Shown piece after piece: positions 35,715-44,133 of a stretch of 64,000 bases of DNA. Under the pieces are notes generated by a model, which saw only the letters and a list, made by a program, of their open reading frames with translations, was not told the origin of the DNA and ran no database searches. The translations under genes were made by a program, and so were the position numbers. The number at the start of each line of letters is the position of its first letter. Position 1 is the stretch's first letter. The stretch is from contig NZ_NIWU01000007.1 of NCBI RefSeq assembly GCF_002236105.1, positions 62,001 to 126,000 of the forward strand, given 5' to 3'. This DNA comes from Pseudomonas umsongensis (GTDB taxonomy: Bacteria; Pseudomonadota; Gammaproteobacteria; Pseudomonadales; Pseudomonadaceae).

Positions 35715-36824
35715 TCAGTGCGCAGTGCTGTAGCGCCGAACCCCGGAATCAACCGTCGGAATATGCGCCGCCGTACTGCCGGACGCCTGGAACAGCACCA
35801 GGTGTTCCGCTGCCACACGAATGCCGACTTCTGCGCCGATCAGATGATCGACGTGGCTCGGGAAAATCGATTCCAGTTGTGCGCCGGTCAGCATTTGCAG
35901 GCGGTAAAGCGTCGAGGCACCCTGGAAAGACTTGCCGACGATCCGCGCCTTCAATGCACTGTCTGGCGCATAGACGATATCGTCCGGACGCAGCAATACA
36001 TCCACCGCACCGCCGACCGGCCAGGTGTAGGCGCGGTTGCCGCGCAATTCACCGAGTTCCGTCTGCACCGACTCCGGGCTGCTCAACTGGCCGCGAATGA
36101 AGTAACCCTGGCCGATGAAGCTGGCCACATAGGGTGTCAGTGGTTCGTGATAGAGGTTGTAGGGCGTATCCCATTGCTCAAGCCGGCCTTCCTTGAACAC
36201 GCCGACGTGATCGCTGACCGCGAAGGCCTCTTCCTGGTCGTGGGTGACCAGGATCGCGCTGGTGCCACGGGCCTTGAGGATGTCGCGCACCTCGTGGCTG
36301 AGTTTGCGGCGCAATTCTCCGTCGAGGTTGGAGAACGGTTCGTCCAGCAGCAGCAATTGCGGTTCTGGCGCCAGGGCGCGAGCCAGGGCGACCCGTTGCT
36401 GCTGGCCACCGGAGAGCTCGTGGGGGTAACGCTTGCCGAGGTTTTTCAGGTTGACCAGTTCGAGCAACTCTTCGGTGACGCGATCCTTGTTCGGATGTTT
36501 GCGAATGCCGAAGGCGATGTTGTCAGCCACGCTCAAATGCGGAAACAGGGCGTAGTCCTGGAACACCATGCCGATGCGACGTTTCTCGGGCGCGAGGGTG
36601 AAACCGGCACTGGAGATGGTCTCGCCAGCCAGCTGGATGTCACCTTCGTGCACCGGTTCGAAGCCGGCAATGGCACGCAGGGTGGTGGTCTTGCCGCAGC
36701 CCGAGGAGCCCAGCAGGCAGCCGATGTCACCGGCGTTCAAATGCAGGTTGAGGTTTTGCACCACGCGCTGGTCTTGATAGCCGCAGGCGAGGTTGCGCAG
36801 GTTAAGCAGTAATGGCTGGCTCAT
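35715..36824 (-). CDS. ABC transporter ATP-binding protein (FbpC/PotA-type)
   Basis: 369 residues. ATPase domain 1-240 with Walker A GSSGCGKTT (about 39), VFQDYALFPHLSV, signature LSGGQQQRVALARAL and Walker B LLLLDEPFSNLD. The C-terminal TOBE/OB region (about 245-355) is the regulatory type seen in iron(III), polyamine and sugar importers. It overlaps argF by 4 bp, so it is co-translated with it; P. aeruginosa has the same pair beside argF (PA3537-PA3538). No permease or binding-protein gene is nearby, so the substrate is open; ferric iron import is the default guess by sequence type. Confidence 0.82.
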   Translation of the reverse strand: MSQPLLLNLRNLACGYQDQRVVQNLNLHLNAGDIGCLLGSSGCGKTTTLRAIAGFEPVHEGDIQLAGETISSAGFTLAPEKRRIGMVFQDYALFPHLSVADNIAFGIRKHPNKDRVTEELLELVNLKNLGKRYPHELSGGQQQRVALARALAPEPQLLLLDEPFSNLDGELRRKLSHEVRDILKARGTSAILVTHDQEEAFAVSDHVGVFKEGRLEQWDTPYNLYHEPLTPYVASFIGQGYFIRGQLSSPESVQTELGELRGNRAYTWPVGGAVDVLLRPDDIVYAPDSALKARIVGKSFQGASTLYRLQMLTGAQLESIFPSHVDHLIGAEVGIRVAAEHLVLFQASGSTAAHIPTVDSGVRRYSTAH

Positions 36825-37741
36825 GCGTGGTGGTACGCCGCTTCGACCAGAAACTCGAGCAGGGCCTTTTGTGCGTGAAGCCGGTTTTCAGCCTGGTCCC
36901 ATGCCACCGAGCGCGGGTCGTCGAGCAGGTCGAGGCTGATCTCTTCGCCGCGGTGAGCTGGCAAGCAATGCATGAACAGTACGTCCGGGGCGGCCAGGTC
37001 GAGCAGGGCACGGTTGACCTGGTACGGAGCAAACAGCTGCAGGCGCTTGGCAGTCTCTTCTTCCTGGCCCATGGAGGTCCAGACGTCAGTGCTCACCAGA
37101 TGCGCACCGCGCACGGCGTCCTGGGGATCACGAACGATGGTCACCCGATCGCCGGCCTTGGCCACGAATTCGGGATTGGGTTCGTAACCTTCCGGGCAGG
37201 CGATGCGCAACTGGAAGTCGAACTGGATCGCCGCTTCTATATAACTGTTGCACATGTTGTTGCCGTCACCGATCCAGGCAACGGTCTTGCCCTGGATGGA
37301 GCCACGGTGCTCGAGGAACGTCTGCATGTCGGCCAGCAACTGGCACGGGTGCAGGTCGTCGGACAGGCCGTTGATCACCGGCACGCGGGAATTGGCGGCG
37401 AATTCGGTCAGGTTGCTGTGGGCAAAGGTGCGGATCATCACGGCGTCGAGCATGCTCGACATGACGATCGCGCAGTCGCCGATTGGCTCGCCACGGCCCA
37501 ATTGGGTATCGCGCGGCGACAGGAAGATCGCCTGGCCACCGAGCTGGATCATGCCGGCTTCGAACGAAATTCGGGTGCGGGTCGAGGACTTTTCGAAAAT
37601 CATCCCGAGCACGCGGTTTTTCAAAGGCTCGAACAGTACACCGCGGTTACGCAGGTCTTTGAGCTCAACGCCTCGACGGATCACGCTGACCAGCTCTTGG
37701 GGCGTGCAATCCATCAGGGAGAGAAAGTGCCTTGCGCTCAT
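36821..37741 (-). CDS. argF: Anabolic ornithine carbamoyltransferase
   Basis: 306 residues. Carbamoyl-phosphate-binding motif SSTRTRISFEAGM (about 53), HPCQLLADMQT near 132, ornithine-site DVWTSMGQEEE near 225 and HCLPAHRGEE near 267 are all present. It makes citrulline from ornithine and carbamoyl phosphate in arginine synthesis. Two adjacent ATGs (37744 and 37741); the second gives MSARHFLSL, the usual start, with AAGG 9 bp upstream. Overlaps the ABC ATPase gene. Confidence 0.95.
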   Translation of the reverse strand: MSARHFLSLMDCTPQELVSVIRRGVELKDLRNRGVLFEPLKNRVLGMIFEKSSTRTRISFEAGMIQLGGQAIFLSPRDTQLGRGEPIGDCAIVMSSMLDAVMIRTFAHSNLTEFAANSRVPVINGLSDDLHPCQLLADMQTFLEHRGSIQGKTVAWIGDGNNMCNSYIEAAIQFDFQLRIACPEGYEPNPEFVAKAGDRVTIVRDPQDAVRGAHLVSTDVWTSMGQEEETAKRLQLFAPYQVNRALLDLAAPDVLFMHCLPAHRGEEISLDLLDDPRSVAWDQAENRLHAQKALLEFLVEAAYHHA

Positions 37742-38147
37742 CATTGACTACCTTTTTGCTACAAACCGCAGATGCTCAAAGCCTTGTTTAACGGAACAAC
37801 GGGCGAGACCTGCGGCGTAAGCCGCACGGGGCGACGAAATAGGGGAAGGCGCGATCTTATAATTAAATGTCGCGTCTTACCAATAGGGCTACGGTTTTTA
37901 GGGGATTTCAGAGGGGCTATCGGTGGACCGCAATAGCGCTTTTGAAGCCTGTTTCCTGACTGCAGCCAGTCATTTGTACACCGGGGCCTTGGAACTTGGC
38001 AATCCAGAGGGGCGGGGATGGCGAACAGACAGTCGGTTTTCGGCCGGTGGTTCGTGACCTTGGTGCCGGGCGCAGCCGATCTGAAATACTTGCGAATGCA
38101 AAGTGCTGGGTTATAACTAATTCACGAGTGACGCAGGAAGCTCAGCG
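37742..38147. other. 406-bp intergenic region argF / hypothetical
   Basis: Divergent region with the argF promoter and a possible ArgR half-site at 37868-37883. I see no gene, repeat pair or terminator. Confidence 0.45.
37868..37883 (+). promoter_or_regulatory. Possible ArgR half-site upstream of argF
   Basis: TGTCGCGTCTTACCAA fits the Pseudomonas ArgR half-site TGTCGC-N8-AA. I could not find a clear second direct repeat, so support is partial. Confidence 0.4.
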
Positions 38148-38438
38148 ATGGAATCGAAAGAACAGCAGCTTATGGAATTGCTCGGCCTCACGGCACGCTC
38201 CCTGACTCACCTGACCGCCTCCATGACATCGATGTCTTTCGAACTGCTGCGCAGCGACGACCAGGTCACACGCGACGCAGGGCGGCGCATGATCGATCGC
38301 ATGGTCACCATCAGTGCCGGGCTCGACGAACACTGGCGTCTAATTGGCGAGCTGACCGGTGTGCACGCAGCCCAAGGGCCGGTCGAAACCCTCCAGGAAA
38401 TCCAGTTGCAGGCGCCGCCGAGGTTGCCTTCGAGCTGA
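38148..38438 (+). CDS. Conserved hypothetical protein
   Basis: 96 residues, acidic and mostly helical (MESKEQQLMELLGLTARSL...). No signal peptide, transmembrane segment or known motif. A good Shine-Dalgarno (AGGAAG) lies 8 bp before the ATG, and codon use looks like its neighbours, so I regard it as real. The tail QAPPRLPSS looks disordered. It precedes the molybdopterin oxidoreductase by 134 bp on the same strand; no function is implied. Confidence 0.7.
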   Translation: MESKEQQLMELLGLTARSLTHLTASMTSMSFELLRSDDQVTRDAGRRMIDRMVTISAGLDEHWRLIGELTGVHAAQGPVETLQEIQLQAPPRLPSS

Positions 38439-38572
38439 TGGCTTGCGGTTATCGGCAGGCCTGATAACAACCGATTCACAAGATGAACGTCGCTGGCGCG
38501 CTGGAGGGGCAGGCACCATAGTTTTGTTTCCGCGGTCGCTATTGCCCGCCCAGAACAAGACAGAGACTGGCC

Positions 38573-40678
38573 ATGACCAAGACTCTCCATCACCGTGCGT
38601 GCCATTTGTGTGAAGCCATTTGCGGGCTGACCATCGAAACCACCGAGCTCGAGGGCAACCTGCAGATCACCTCGATCAAGGGCGACCCCCAGGACAGCTT
38701 CAGCCGTGGGCACATCTGCCCCAAAGCGGTTGCCCTGCAAGACATCCAGAACGATCCGGATCGCCTGCATCAGCCAATGCGACGGGTGGGCAGCGAGTGG
38801 CAACCCATCGAATGGGACGACGCCTTCAACCTGGTCGCCGAACGCCTGGCCGCGATTCAGGAGCGCCACGGGCAGAATGCGGTGGCGGTCTATCAAGGCA
38901 ACCCCAGCGTGCACAACTATGGGTTGATGACCCACAGCAATTACTTCCTTGGCTTGCTGAAAACCCGTAACCGGTATTCCGCGACGTCGGTCGACCAGTT
39001 GCCCCATCACCTGACCAGTCACTTGATGTATGGCCACGGTTTGCTGTTGCCGATACCGGACATCGACCACACCGACTTCATGTTGATCCTGGGCGGCAAC
39101 CCGCTGGCCTCCAACGGCAGCATCATGACCGTGCCCGACGTGGAAAAACGCTTGAAGGCGATCCAGGCCCGAGGCGGCAAGGTCGTGGTGGTCGATCCGC
39201 GTCGCAGCGAAACGGCGGCAATCGCCGACCAGCATCTGTTCGTGCGCCCCGGTGGCGATGCGGCGCTGCTGTTCGGTCTGCTGCATACCCTGTTCGCCGA
39301 AGGCCTGATCCGCGACAGTCATTTGCCAGTGGACGGTCTGGACCAGGTGCGCGAAGCCGTGACCGGTTTCTCCGCCGACGTCATGAGTCCATTGTGTGCG
39401 GTGCCGGCGGAGCGGATCCGCCAATTGGCACGGGATTTTGCCGCCGCACCCACGGCGGTTTGCTACGGACGCATGGGCGTCTCGACCCAGGCATTCGGCA
39501 CCCTGTGCCATTGGCTGGTGCAGTTGATCAACCTGGTTACCGGCAACCTCGACCGCGTCGGCGGTGCCTTGTGCACGGAACCGGCGGTGGACCTGGTGGC
39601 TTCGACGTCGGGTGGGCACTTCAATGTGTGGCAGAGTCGGGTGTCCGGGCGCCCGGAGTACGGTGGCGAACTGCCGGTCTCGGCGCTGGCCGAAGAGATG
39701 CTCACCGAAGGCGAAGGGCAGGTCCGTGCATTGATCACCGTGGCGGGCAACCCGGTGCTGTCCACGCCCAATGGACGCCAGCTCGAGCAGGCGCTGGACG
39801 GCCTGGAGTTCATGGTCAGTGTCGACCTGTACATCAATGAAACCACGCGTTATGCCGACCTGATCCTGCCGTCTACTTCTGCGCTGGAAAACGATCATTA
39901 CGACACCACCTTCAATATGTTTGCGGTGCGCAATGTCAGCCGCTTCAACCGCGCCATCCTGCCCAAGCCCGAGGGTGCATTGCACGACTGGGAGATTTTC
40001 GTCGGGTTGGCCCAGGCGTTTGCAGCGAAGACCGGCAAGGAGTTGAAGCCCACTATCGCTCCGGCGCAGATGATCGACCGCGGTTTGCGCATGGGACTGT
40101 ACGGCGACGCGTCGCCGCACAAGCTGTCGCTGGCAACCCTGTTCGATCATCCCCATGGGGTTGACCTGGGCGCACTGAAACCCAACCTGGCGCCCCGCCT
40201 GAAAACCGCCAATCAACGAATCCAGGCTGCCCCCGCCGCAATCCTCGCCGACCTGGCGCGTTTCGCGACATTGCAGGCGCCGACCAGCGATGAGTTGTTG
40301 ATGATCGGTCGGCGACATGTGCGCAGCAATAACTCATGGATGCACAACTATCACCGTCTGGTGAAGGGCAAGCCGCGTCATCAGTTGTTGATGCACCCGG
40401 ATGATCTGGCGAGTCGCAAGTTAAGCGACGGGCAGAAGGTGCGGGTCAGCTCGCGGGTCGGGGTGATCGAAGTGGAAGTGTTGGCCAGCCTGGATATGAT
40501 GAAAGGAGTGGTCAGCCTTCCACACGGTTGGGGCCATGCCCGGCCAGGTGTGCAAATGAGCATCGCCAGTGGTCAGCCGGGTTCCAGCGCCAATGACCTG
40601 ACCGACGAGTGTCAGCTTGACGAGCTGTCGGGAAATGCGGCGTTGAACGGTGTACCAGTGACCGTGGTAGCGGCCTGA
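38573..40678 (+). CDS. Molybdopterin oxidoreductase, [4Fe-4S] type
   Basis: 701 residues of the DMSO-reductase/formate-dehydrogenase family. N-terminal 4Fe-4S cysteines C10-x2-C13-x3-C17-x31-C49. MGD-binding segments include GGNPLASNGS and VVDPRRSET (about 200-215), and the C-terminal beta-barrel cap has VSLPHGWGHARPG. The usual Mo-ligand Cys/SeCys position appears to be Asp141 (SATSVDQLPHH), an inference from motif position. No Tat leader, so cytoplasmic. No accessory subunits nearby; substrate unknown. Confidence 0.85.
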   Translation: MTKTLHHRACHLCEAICGLTIETTELEGNLQITSIKGDPQDSFSRGHICPKAVALQDIQNDPDRLHQPMRRVGSEWQPIEWDDAFNLVAERLAAIQERHGQNAVAVYQGNPSVHNYGLMTHSNYFLGLLKTRNRYSATSVDQLPHHLTSHLMYGHGLLLPIPDIDHTDFMLILGGNPLASNGSIMTVPDVEKRLKAIQARGGKVVVVDPRRSETAAIADQHLFVRPGGDAALLFGLLHTLFAEGLIRDSHLPVDGLDQVREAVTGFSADVMSPLCAVPAERIRQLARDFAAAPTAVCYGRMGVSTQAFGTLCHWLVQLINLVTGNLDRVGGALCTEPAVDLVASTSGGHFNVWQSRVSGRPEYGGELPVSALAEEMLTEGEGQVRALITVAGNPVLSTPNGRQLEQALDGLEFMVSVDLYINETTRYADLILPSTSALENDHYDTTFNMFAVRNVSRFNRAILPKPEGALHDWEIFVGLAQAFAAKTGKELKPTIAPAQMIDRGLRMGLYGDASPHKLSLATLFDHPHGVDLGALKPNLAPRLKTANQRIQAAPAAILADLARFATLQAPTSDELLMIGRRHVRSNNSWMHNYHRLVKGKPRHQLLMHPDDLASRKLSDGQKVRVSSRVGVIEVEVLASLDMMKGVVSLPHGWGHARPGVQMSIASGQPGSSANDLTDECQLDELSGNAALNGVPVTVVAA

Positions 40679-40775
40679 TCGCATCTGACGGAGAGACCGA
40701 GCAGGGCGCTCGGCTTTCCGTTACAATGCGCCACCGTGCCGACCCATGAGTCGGAAAGTTCAGCCGAGGTGCTCC

Positions 40776-41117
40776 ATGGATATCATCGAAACGATTAAAG
40801 AGCAGATTGCCAACAACACCATTCTGCTTTACATGAAAGGCTCGCCGAATGCCCCGCAGTGCGGCTTCTCCGCGAAAGCCGCGCAGGCCGTGATGGCGTG
40901 TGGCGAAAAATTTGCGTACGTGGATATCCTGCAGAACCCGGAAATCCGCGCCAACCTGCCTAAATACGCCAACTGGCCAACCTTCCCGCAATTGTGGGTA
41001 GCTGGCGAGTTGGTTGGCGGTAGCGACATCATGACTGAAATGTCGGCTGATGGTTCGTTGCAGGCGCTGATCAAGGACGCGGCTGCCAAAGCAGCGGCAG
41101 CCAAGACCGAAGCCTGA
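40776..41117 (+). CDS. grxD: Monothiol glutaredoxin Grx4
   Basis: 113 residues. The CGFS active site is in APQCGFSAKAAQ (about 28), with the WPTFPQLWVAGELVGGSDI region that binds glutathione. Grx4 proteins carry [2Fe-2S] clusters as homodimers or with BolA for iron-sulfur trafficking. ATG at 40776 with CGAGG upstream; the earlier in-frame ATG lacks one. An Ala/Lys tail follows the fold. Monocistronic with its own terminator. Confidence 0.96.
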   Translation: MDIIETIKEQIANNTILLYMKGSPNAPQCGFSAKAAQAVMACGEKFAYVDILQNPEIRANLPKYANWPTFPQLWVAGELVGGSDIMTEMSADGSLQALIKDAAAKAAAAKTEA

Positions 41118-41129
41118 TACACGGGCATC

Positions 41130-41170
41130 AAAAAAGGCCCTTCACGGCAAACCGTGAAGGGCCTTTTTTT
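41130..41170 (+). terminator. Rho-independent terminator of grxD
   Basis: AAAAAAGGCCCTTCACGG-CAAA-CCGTGAAGGGCCTTTTTTTT: 12-bp GC-rich stem with A and T runs on both sides. Confidence 0.95.
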
Positions 41171-41206
41171 TGGTTCTGGATTGGGAAACATGGATAGCGC
41201 AAATAC

Positions 41207-41308
41207 CTGTAGGAGCCGGCTTGCTGGCGATGGTCGTCATCGATAATGCGTGAGAACTGGTTAAATGCGGCGCACTTGAATCCATCGCCGGCGAGCCGGC
41301 TCCTACAG
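41207..41308. repeat. REP family D inverted pair, second copy
   Basis: CTGTAGGAGCCGGCTTGCTG ... inverted CGGCGAGCCGGCTCCTACAG. Same unit as 3227-3311 with a different centre. Confidence 0.9.
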
Positions 41309-41359
41309 GGGCGCGCGGAGGTTGTCCTTTGGGATGAAGCTGACTAAGATGTCAAAAAA

Positions 41360-41387
41360 TTCATCCTATGATTGGATGAAAGGATGA
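41360..41387. promoter_or_regulatory. Candidate auto-operator of the FadR-type gene
   Basis: TTCATCC-N7-GGATGAA is a perfect 7-bp inverted repeat (41360-41380), followed at once by a third copy, AGGATGA. The last copy overlaps the Shine-Dalgarno, so binding would block translation initiation or early transcription. Confidence 0.6.
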
Positions 41388-41392
41388 ATCCC

Positions 41393-42052
41393 ATGTCAGA
41401 TACTTCTCCGTTAATCAAGCGCTCCCTGGTCGACCAGGCCTTGGAGCAGTTGCGCTTGCGCATCAACCAGGGCGTCTGGGCGGTCGGTCAGCGTTTGCCC
41501 ACAGAACCCGAGTTGTCCGCAGAGCTGGGCATCAGCCGCAACACGGTGCGCGAAGCCATGCGCGTGCTGGCGTTTTCCGGGTTGATCGAGATCCGTCAGG
41601 GTGACGGCAGTTACCTGCGCGCGGTGGTCGATCCGCTGGACACCCTAAAGGCGCTGTCGCGCTGCTCACTCGAACAGGCCCGCGAGACCCGGCACATCCT
41701 GGAAGTCGAGGCCATTGGCCTGGCCGCCATGCGCCGCACCGATGAAGACCTGGTTGCCTTGCGCGAGGCACTGGGCGTCAGCGGTACCCACTATCACGGC
41801 GATCTCGACACCTACATCGCCTGTGACCTGGTGTTCCACCGACGCCTGGTGGACGCCGCGCACAACCCGACGCTCAGTGAGCTGTATCGCTACTTCTCCA
41901 GCGTTGTCGGCGAACAATTACGCCACTGCCTGAACATCACGCCCCGGCGCCAGGAGGTGTTCGACCTGCACGTCGAACTGCTTGATGCCGTGGAGCAACG
42001 CGACCCGGAGCGGGCCAAAGCCCTGTCGAGGCAGTTGATCAATGAACCTTGA
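41393..42052 (+). CDS. FadR/GntR-family transcriptional regulator
   Basis: 219 residues. GntR winged HTH (about 10-75): GQRLPTEPELSAELGISRNTVREAM then LIEIRQGDGSYL. The C-terminal FCD all-helical domain (about 85-210) has the metal-site pattern D...H (IACDLVFHRRLV), then H. Three in-frame ATGs exist (41372, 41384, 41393); 41393 has AAGGA at proper spacing. 13 bp or less separates it from the MFS gene, so it likely controls that transporter and itself. Confidence 0.87.
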   Translation: MSDTSPLIKRSLVDQALEQLRLRINQGVWAVGQRLPTEPELSAELGISRNTVREAMRVLAFSGLIEIRQGDGSYLRAVVDPLDTLKALSRCSLEQARETRHILEVEAIGLAAMRRTDEDLVALREALGVSGTHYHGDLDTYIACDLVFHRRLVDAAHNPTLSELYRYFSSVVGEQLRHCLNITPRRQEVFDLHVELLDAVEQRDPERAKALSRQLINEP

Positions 42053-42065
42053 AACCGAGAACGCC

Positions 42066-43349
42066 ATGTCCAGCCAGCACACCGATGTCACTTCACCCAA
42101 GCGCACGGCAGAGCTGGAAGAGCTGCTGATCGACGCCGAGGCCGATGACGAGCAGGTCCAGCAAACCCAGCCAGTTCTGCGGCATCCGTGGTTGTTGCTG
42201 CTGGGCCTGATCCTGGTGGCTTTGAATCTGCGCCCGGCGCTGTCGAGCATGGCGCCGCTGCTGAGCGAGGTGTCGAAAAGCCTCGGCCTGTCGGCGGCCC
42301 AAGCCGGTTTGCTGACGACGTTGCCGGTACTGTGCCTCGGTTTGTTCGCTCCGCTGGCACCGGTGCTGGCGCGCCGCTTCGGGGCCGAGCGTGTGGTGTT
42401 GGGCATTCTCCTGACGCTGGCGGGGGGGATCATCCTGCGCAGTTCCTTCGGCGAAATCGGTCTGTTTGCCGGCAGTGTGCTGGCAGGTGCCAGCATCGGC
42501 GTGATCGGCGTATTGCTGCCGGGCATCGTCAAGCGCGATTTCGCTAAACACGCCGGGACCATGACCGGTGTCTACACCATGGCCCTGTGCCTGGGCGCAG
42601 CCATGGCCGCAGGCGCCACGGTGCCGTTGAGTGAACACTTCGACAAAAGCTGGAGCCTGGGCCTCGGGTTCTGGGTGATCCCAGCCTTGATCGCGGCGAT
42701 GTTCTGGCTGCCACAAACCGGACAGAAACACGGCGCGCATAACGTTGCCTATCGCGTGCGAGGATTGCTGCGCGACCCGTTGGCCTGGCAAGTCACCTTG
42801 TACATGGGCCTGCAATCATCGTTGGCCTACATCGTGTTTGGCTGGTTGCCGTCGATCCTGATCGGTCGTGGCCTGAGCGCAACCCAGGCCGGCCTGGTGC
42901 TGTCGGGGTCGGTGATCGTTCAATTGATCAGCTCCCTCGCCGCGCCATGGCTGGCGACTCGCGGCAAGGACCAGCGCCTGGCCATCGTGATCGTCATGGC
43001 GCTGACCCTGGGTGGTTTGTTCGGTTGTTTGTACGCGCCGATCGAAGGCTTGTGGGGCTGGGCGATTGTGCTGGGGTTGGGGCAGGGCGCCACGTTCAGC
43101 CTGGCGTTGACCCTGATCGTGTTGCGCTCGCGGGACTCGCATGTGGCGGCGAACCTGTCGAGCATGGCCCAGGGGTTCGGTTACACGCTGGCGTCGATGG
43201 GGCCGTTCGCGGTCGGCATCGTGCACGACTGGACCGGCGGCTGGAACGCCGTGGGGTGGATCTTCGGTGTGATTGGCCTCGGCGCAATCATTGCCGGGCT
43301 GGGCGCCGGGCGTTCGCTGTACGTTCAGGTGGTCAGCGAAAAAGTCTGA
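42066..43349 (+). CDS. MFS transporter, CynX/NimT (YeaN) type
   Basis: 427 residues. A charged N-terminal tail (about 1-40, rich in Asp/Glu/Gln) precedes 12 helices. The first reads LLLLGLILVALNLRPALSSM (about 44-63), which is the hallmark of the CynX/NimT family (cyanate, nitroimidazole transporters). Efflux or uptake of a small organic anion is likely; substrate unknown. An alternative ATG at 42042 overlaps the regulator by 11 bp and has GAGG at long spacing. Operon with the FadR-type gene; strong hairpin follows. Confidence 0.85.
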   Translation: MSSQHTDVTSPKRTAELEELLIDAEADDEQVQQTQPVLRHPWLLLLGLILVALNLRPALSSMAPLLSEVSKSLGLSAAQAGLLTTLPVLCLGLFAPLAPVLARRFGAERVVLGILLTLAGGIILRSSFGEIGLFAGSVLAGASIGVIGVLLPGIVKRDFAKHAGTMTGVYTMALCLGAAMAAGATVPLSEHFDKSWSLGLGFWVIPALIAAMFWLPQTGQKHGAHNVAYRVRGLLRDPLAWQVTLYMGLQSSLAYIVFGWLPSILIGRGLSATQAGLVLSGSVIVQLISSLAAPWLATRGKDQRLAIVIVMALTLGGLFGCLYAPIEGLWGWAIVLGLGQGATFSLALTLIVLRSRDSHVAANLSSMAQGFGYTLASMGPFAVGIVHDWTGGWNAVGWIFGVIGLGAIIAGLGAGRSLYVQVVSEKV

Positions 43350-43385
43350 ATTCGTTCGCTGGCAGGACGAGCAAGCGGCATGAGT

Positions 43386-43414
43386 CCTTGCCCGGGGTAT
43401 GGCCCCGGGCAAGG
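43386..43414. terminator. Bidirectional terminator-like hairpin
   Basis: CCTTGCCCGGGG-TATGG-CCCCGGGCAAGG: a perfect 12-bp stem and 5-base loop, between convergent MFS and fimbrial genes. No T run. Confidence 0.78.
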
Positions 43415-43426
43415 TGGGCTACGGTG

Positions 43427-44047
43427 TTATGGATACGCGACTTCGAGGGTAATCGAGCCGTCGAGGGCGACGTCGTTGGTCAGGTCGAGTGAGTCGGCGC
43501 GGGCAATCTGGGTGAGTATCTGAAGGTCGGTTACCAGGTCCTTGATGGCGATCGGCGTGTCCGGTCCACCGGTAGAAGCAAATGCTGTGATGGAGGCAGG
43601 TGCCATATACATGCTTCTGAACCAGGTGTCGCCATTATTTTGAGACTCCAAAGGCTGCACCAGAACACCGTCGGCCATTGGATAGGTGATTAGCACATCG
43701 ACACTGCCGAGCTTCTGATTGCCATTGATGTAACCCAGGCCGAACATATTGCTACCTGTACCCGAACCAATCCGGTTATCGATCGGTTTCAGCCTGAACG
43801 CAATGGCCGAATCGCAACTCACGGAGAGCTTCAAGGTCTTGTCAGGCAGGTTCGTGACCTTGTCCTGATTCAAGTCTTTGGACGAAATCGTCTTGTGGTC
43901 GACGACCCCGCCGCCAGACAAGGTCGGCGTGCACGCATTGGGGGTGATGGTACCGATGACCGTCAAATCGGTGCTGGGGGCTGCAAGCGCATAAGGCGCG
44001 ATGCCGATCAATGCGGTGGCCGAGAGTGCTGCCAAGTATTTTTTCAT
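43427..44047 (-). CDS. DUF1120-type fimbrial subunit (distal)
   Basis: 206 residues. Signal peptide MKKYLAALSATALIGIAPYALA (cut near 22). The mature start STDLTVIGTITPNACTPTLS with one disulfide pair (ACTP... and VSCDS) and the C-terminal beta strand LDLTNDVALDGSITLEVAYP match the DUF1120 pilin-like proteins. The same three blocks recur in the other two subunits of this cluster. Probably a minor or major pilin in the chaperone-usher pilus. Last gene of the operon, 86 bp after the two-domain subunit. Confidence 0.8.
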   Translation of the reverse strand: MKKYLAALSATALIGIAPYALAAPSTDLTVIGTITPNACTPTLSGGGVVDHKTISSKDLNQDKVTNLPDKTLKLSVSCDSAIAFRLKPIDNRIGSGTGSNMFGLGYINGNQKLGSVDVLITYPMADGVLVQPLESQNNGDTWFRSMYMAPASITAFASTGGPDTPIAIKDLVTDLQILTQIARADSLDLTNDVALDGSITLEVAYP

Positions 44048-44133
44048 TATGTGTTACTCACTTCTAGGGTTGTTGTCCCGGCTGGCCACGATGCTTGATT
44101 GCATTCGGGGCGCGTACCAGGTTGGGTGGTTTG

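Noticed and set aside
38207..40318. 703-residue minus-strand ORF opposite the molybdopterin oxidoreductase
   Set aside because: Antisense shadow of a gene with clear cluster and cofactor motifs; no Shine-Dalgarno and no recognisable motif.
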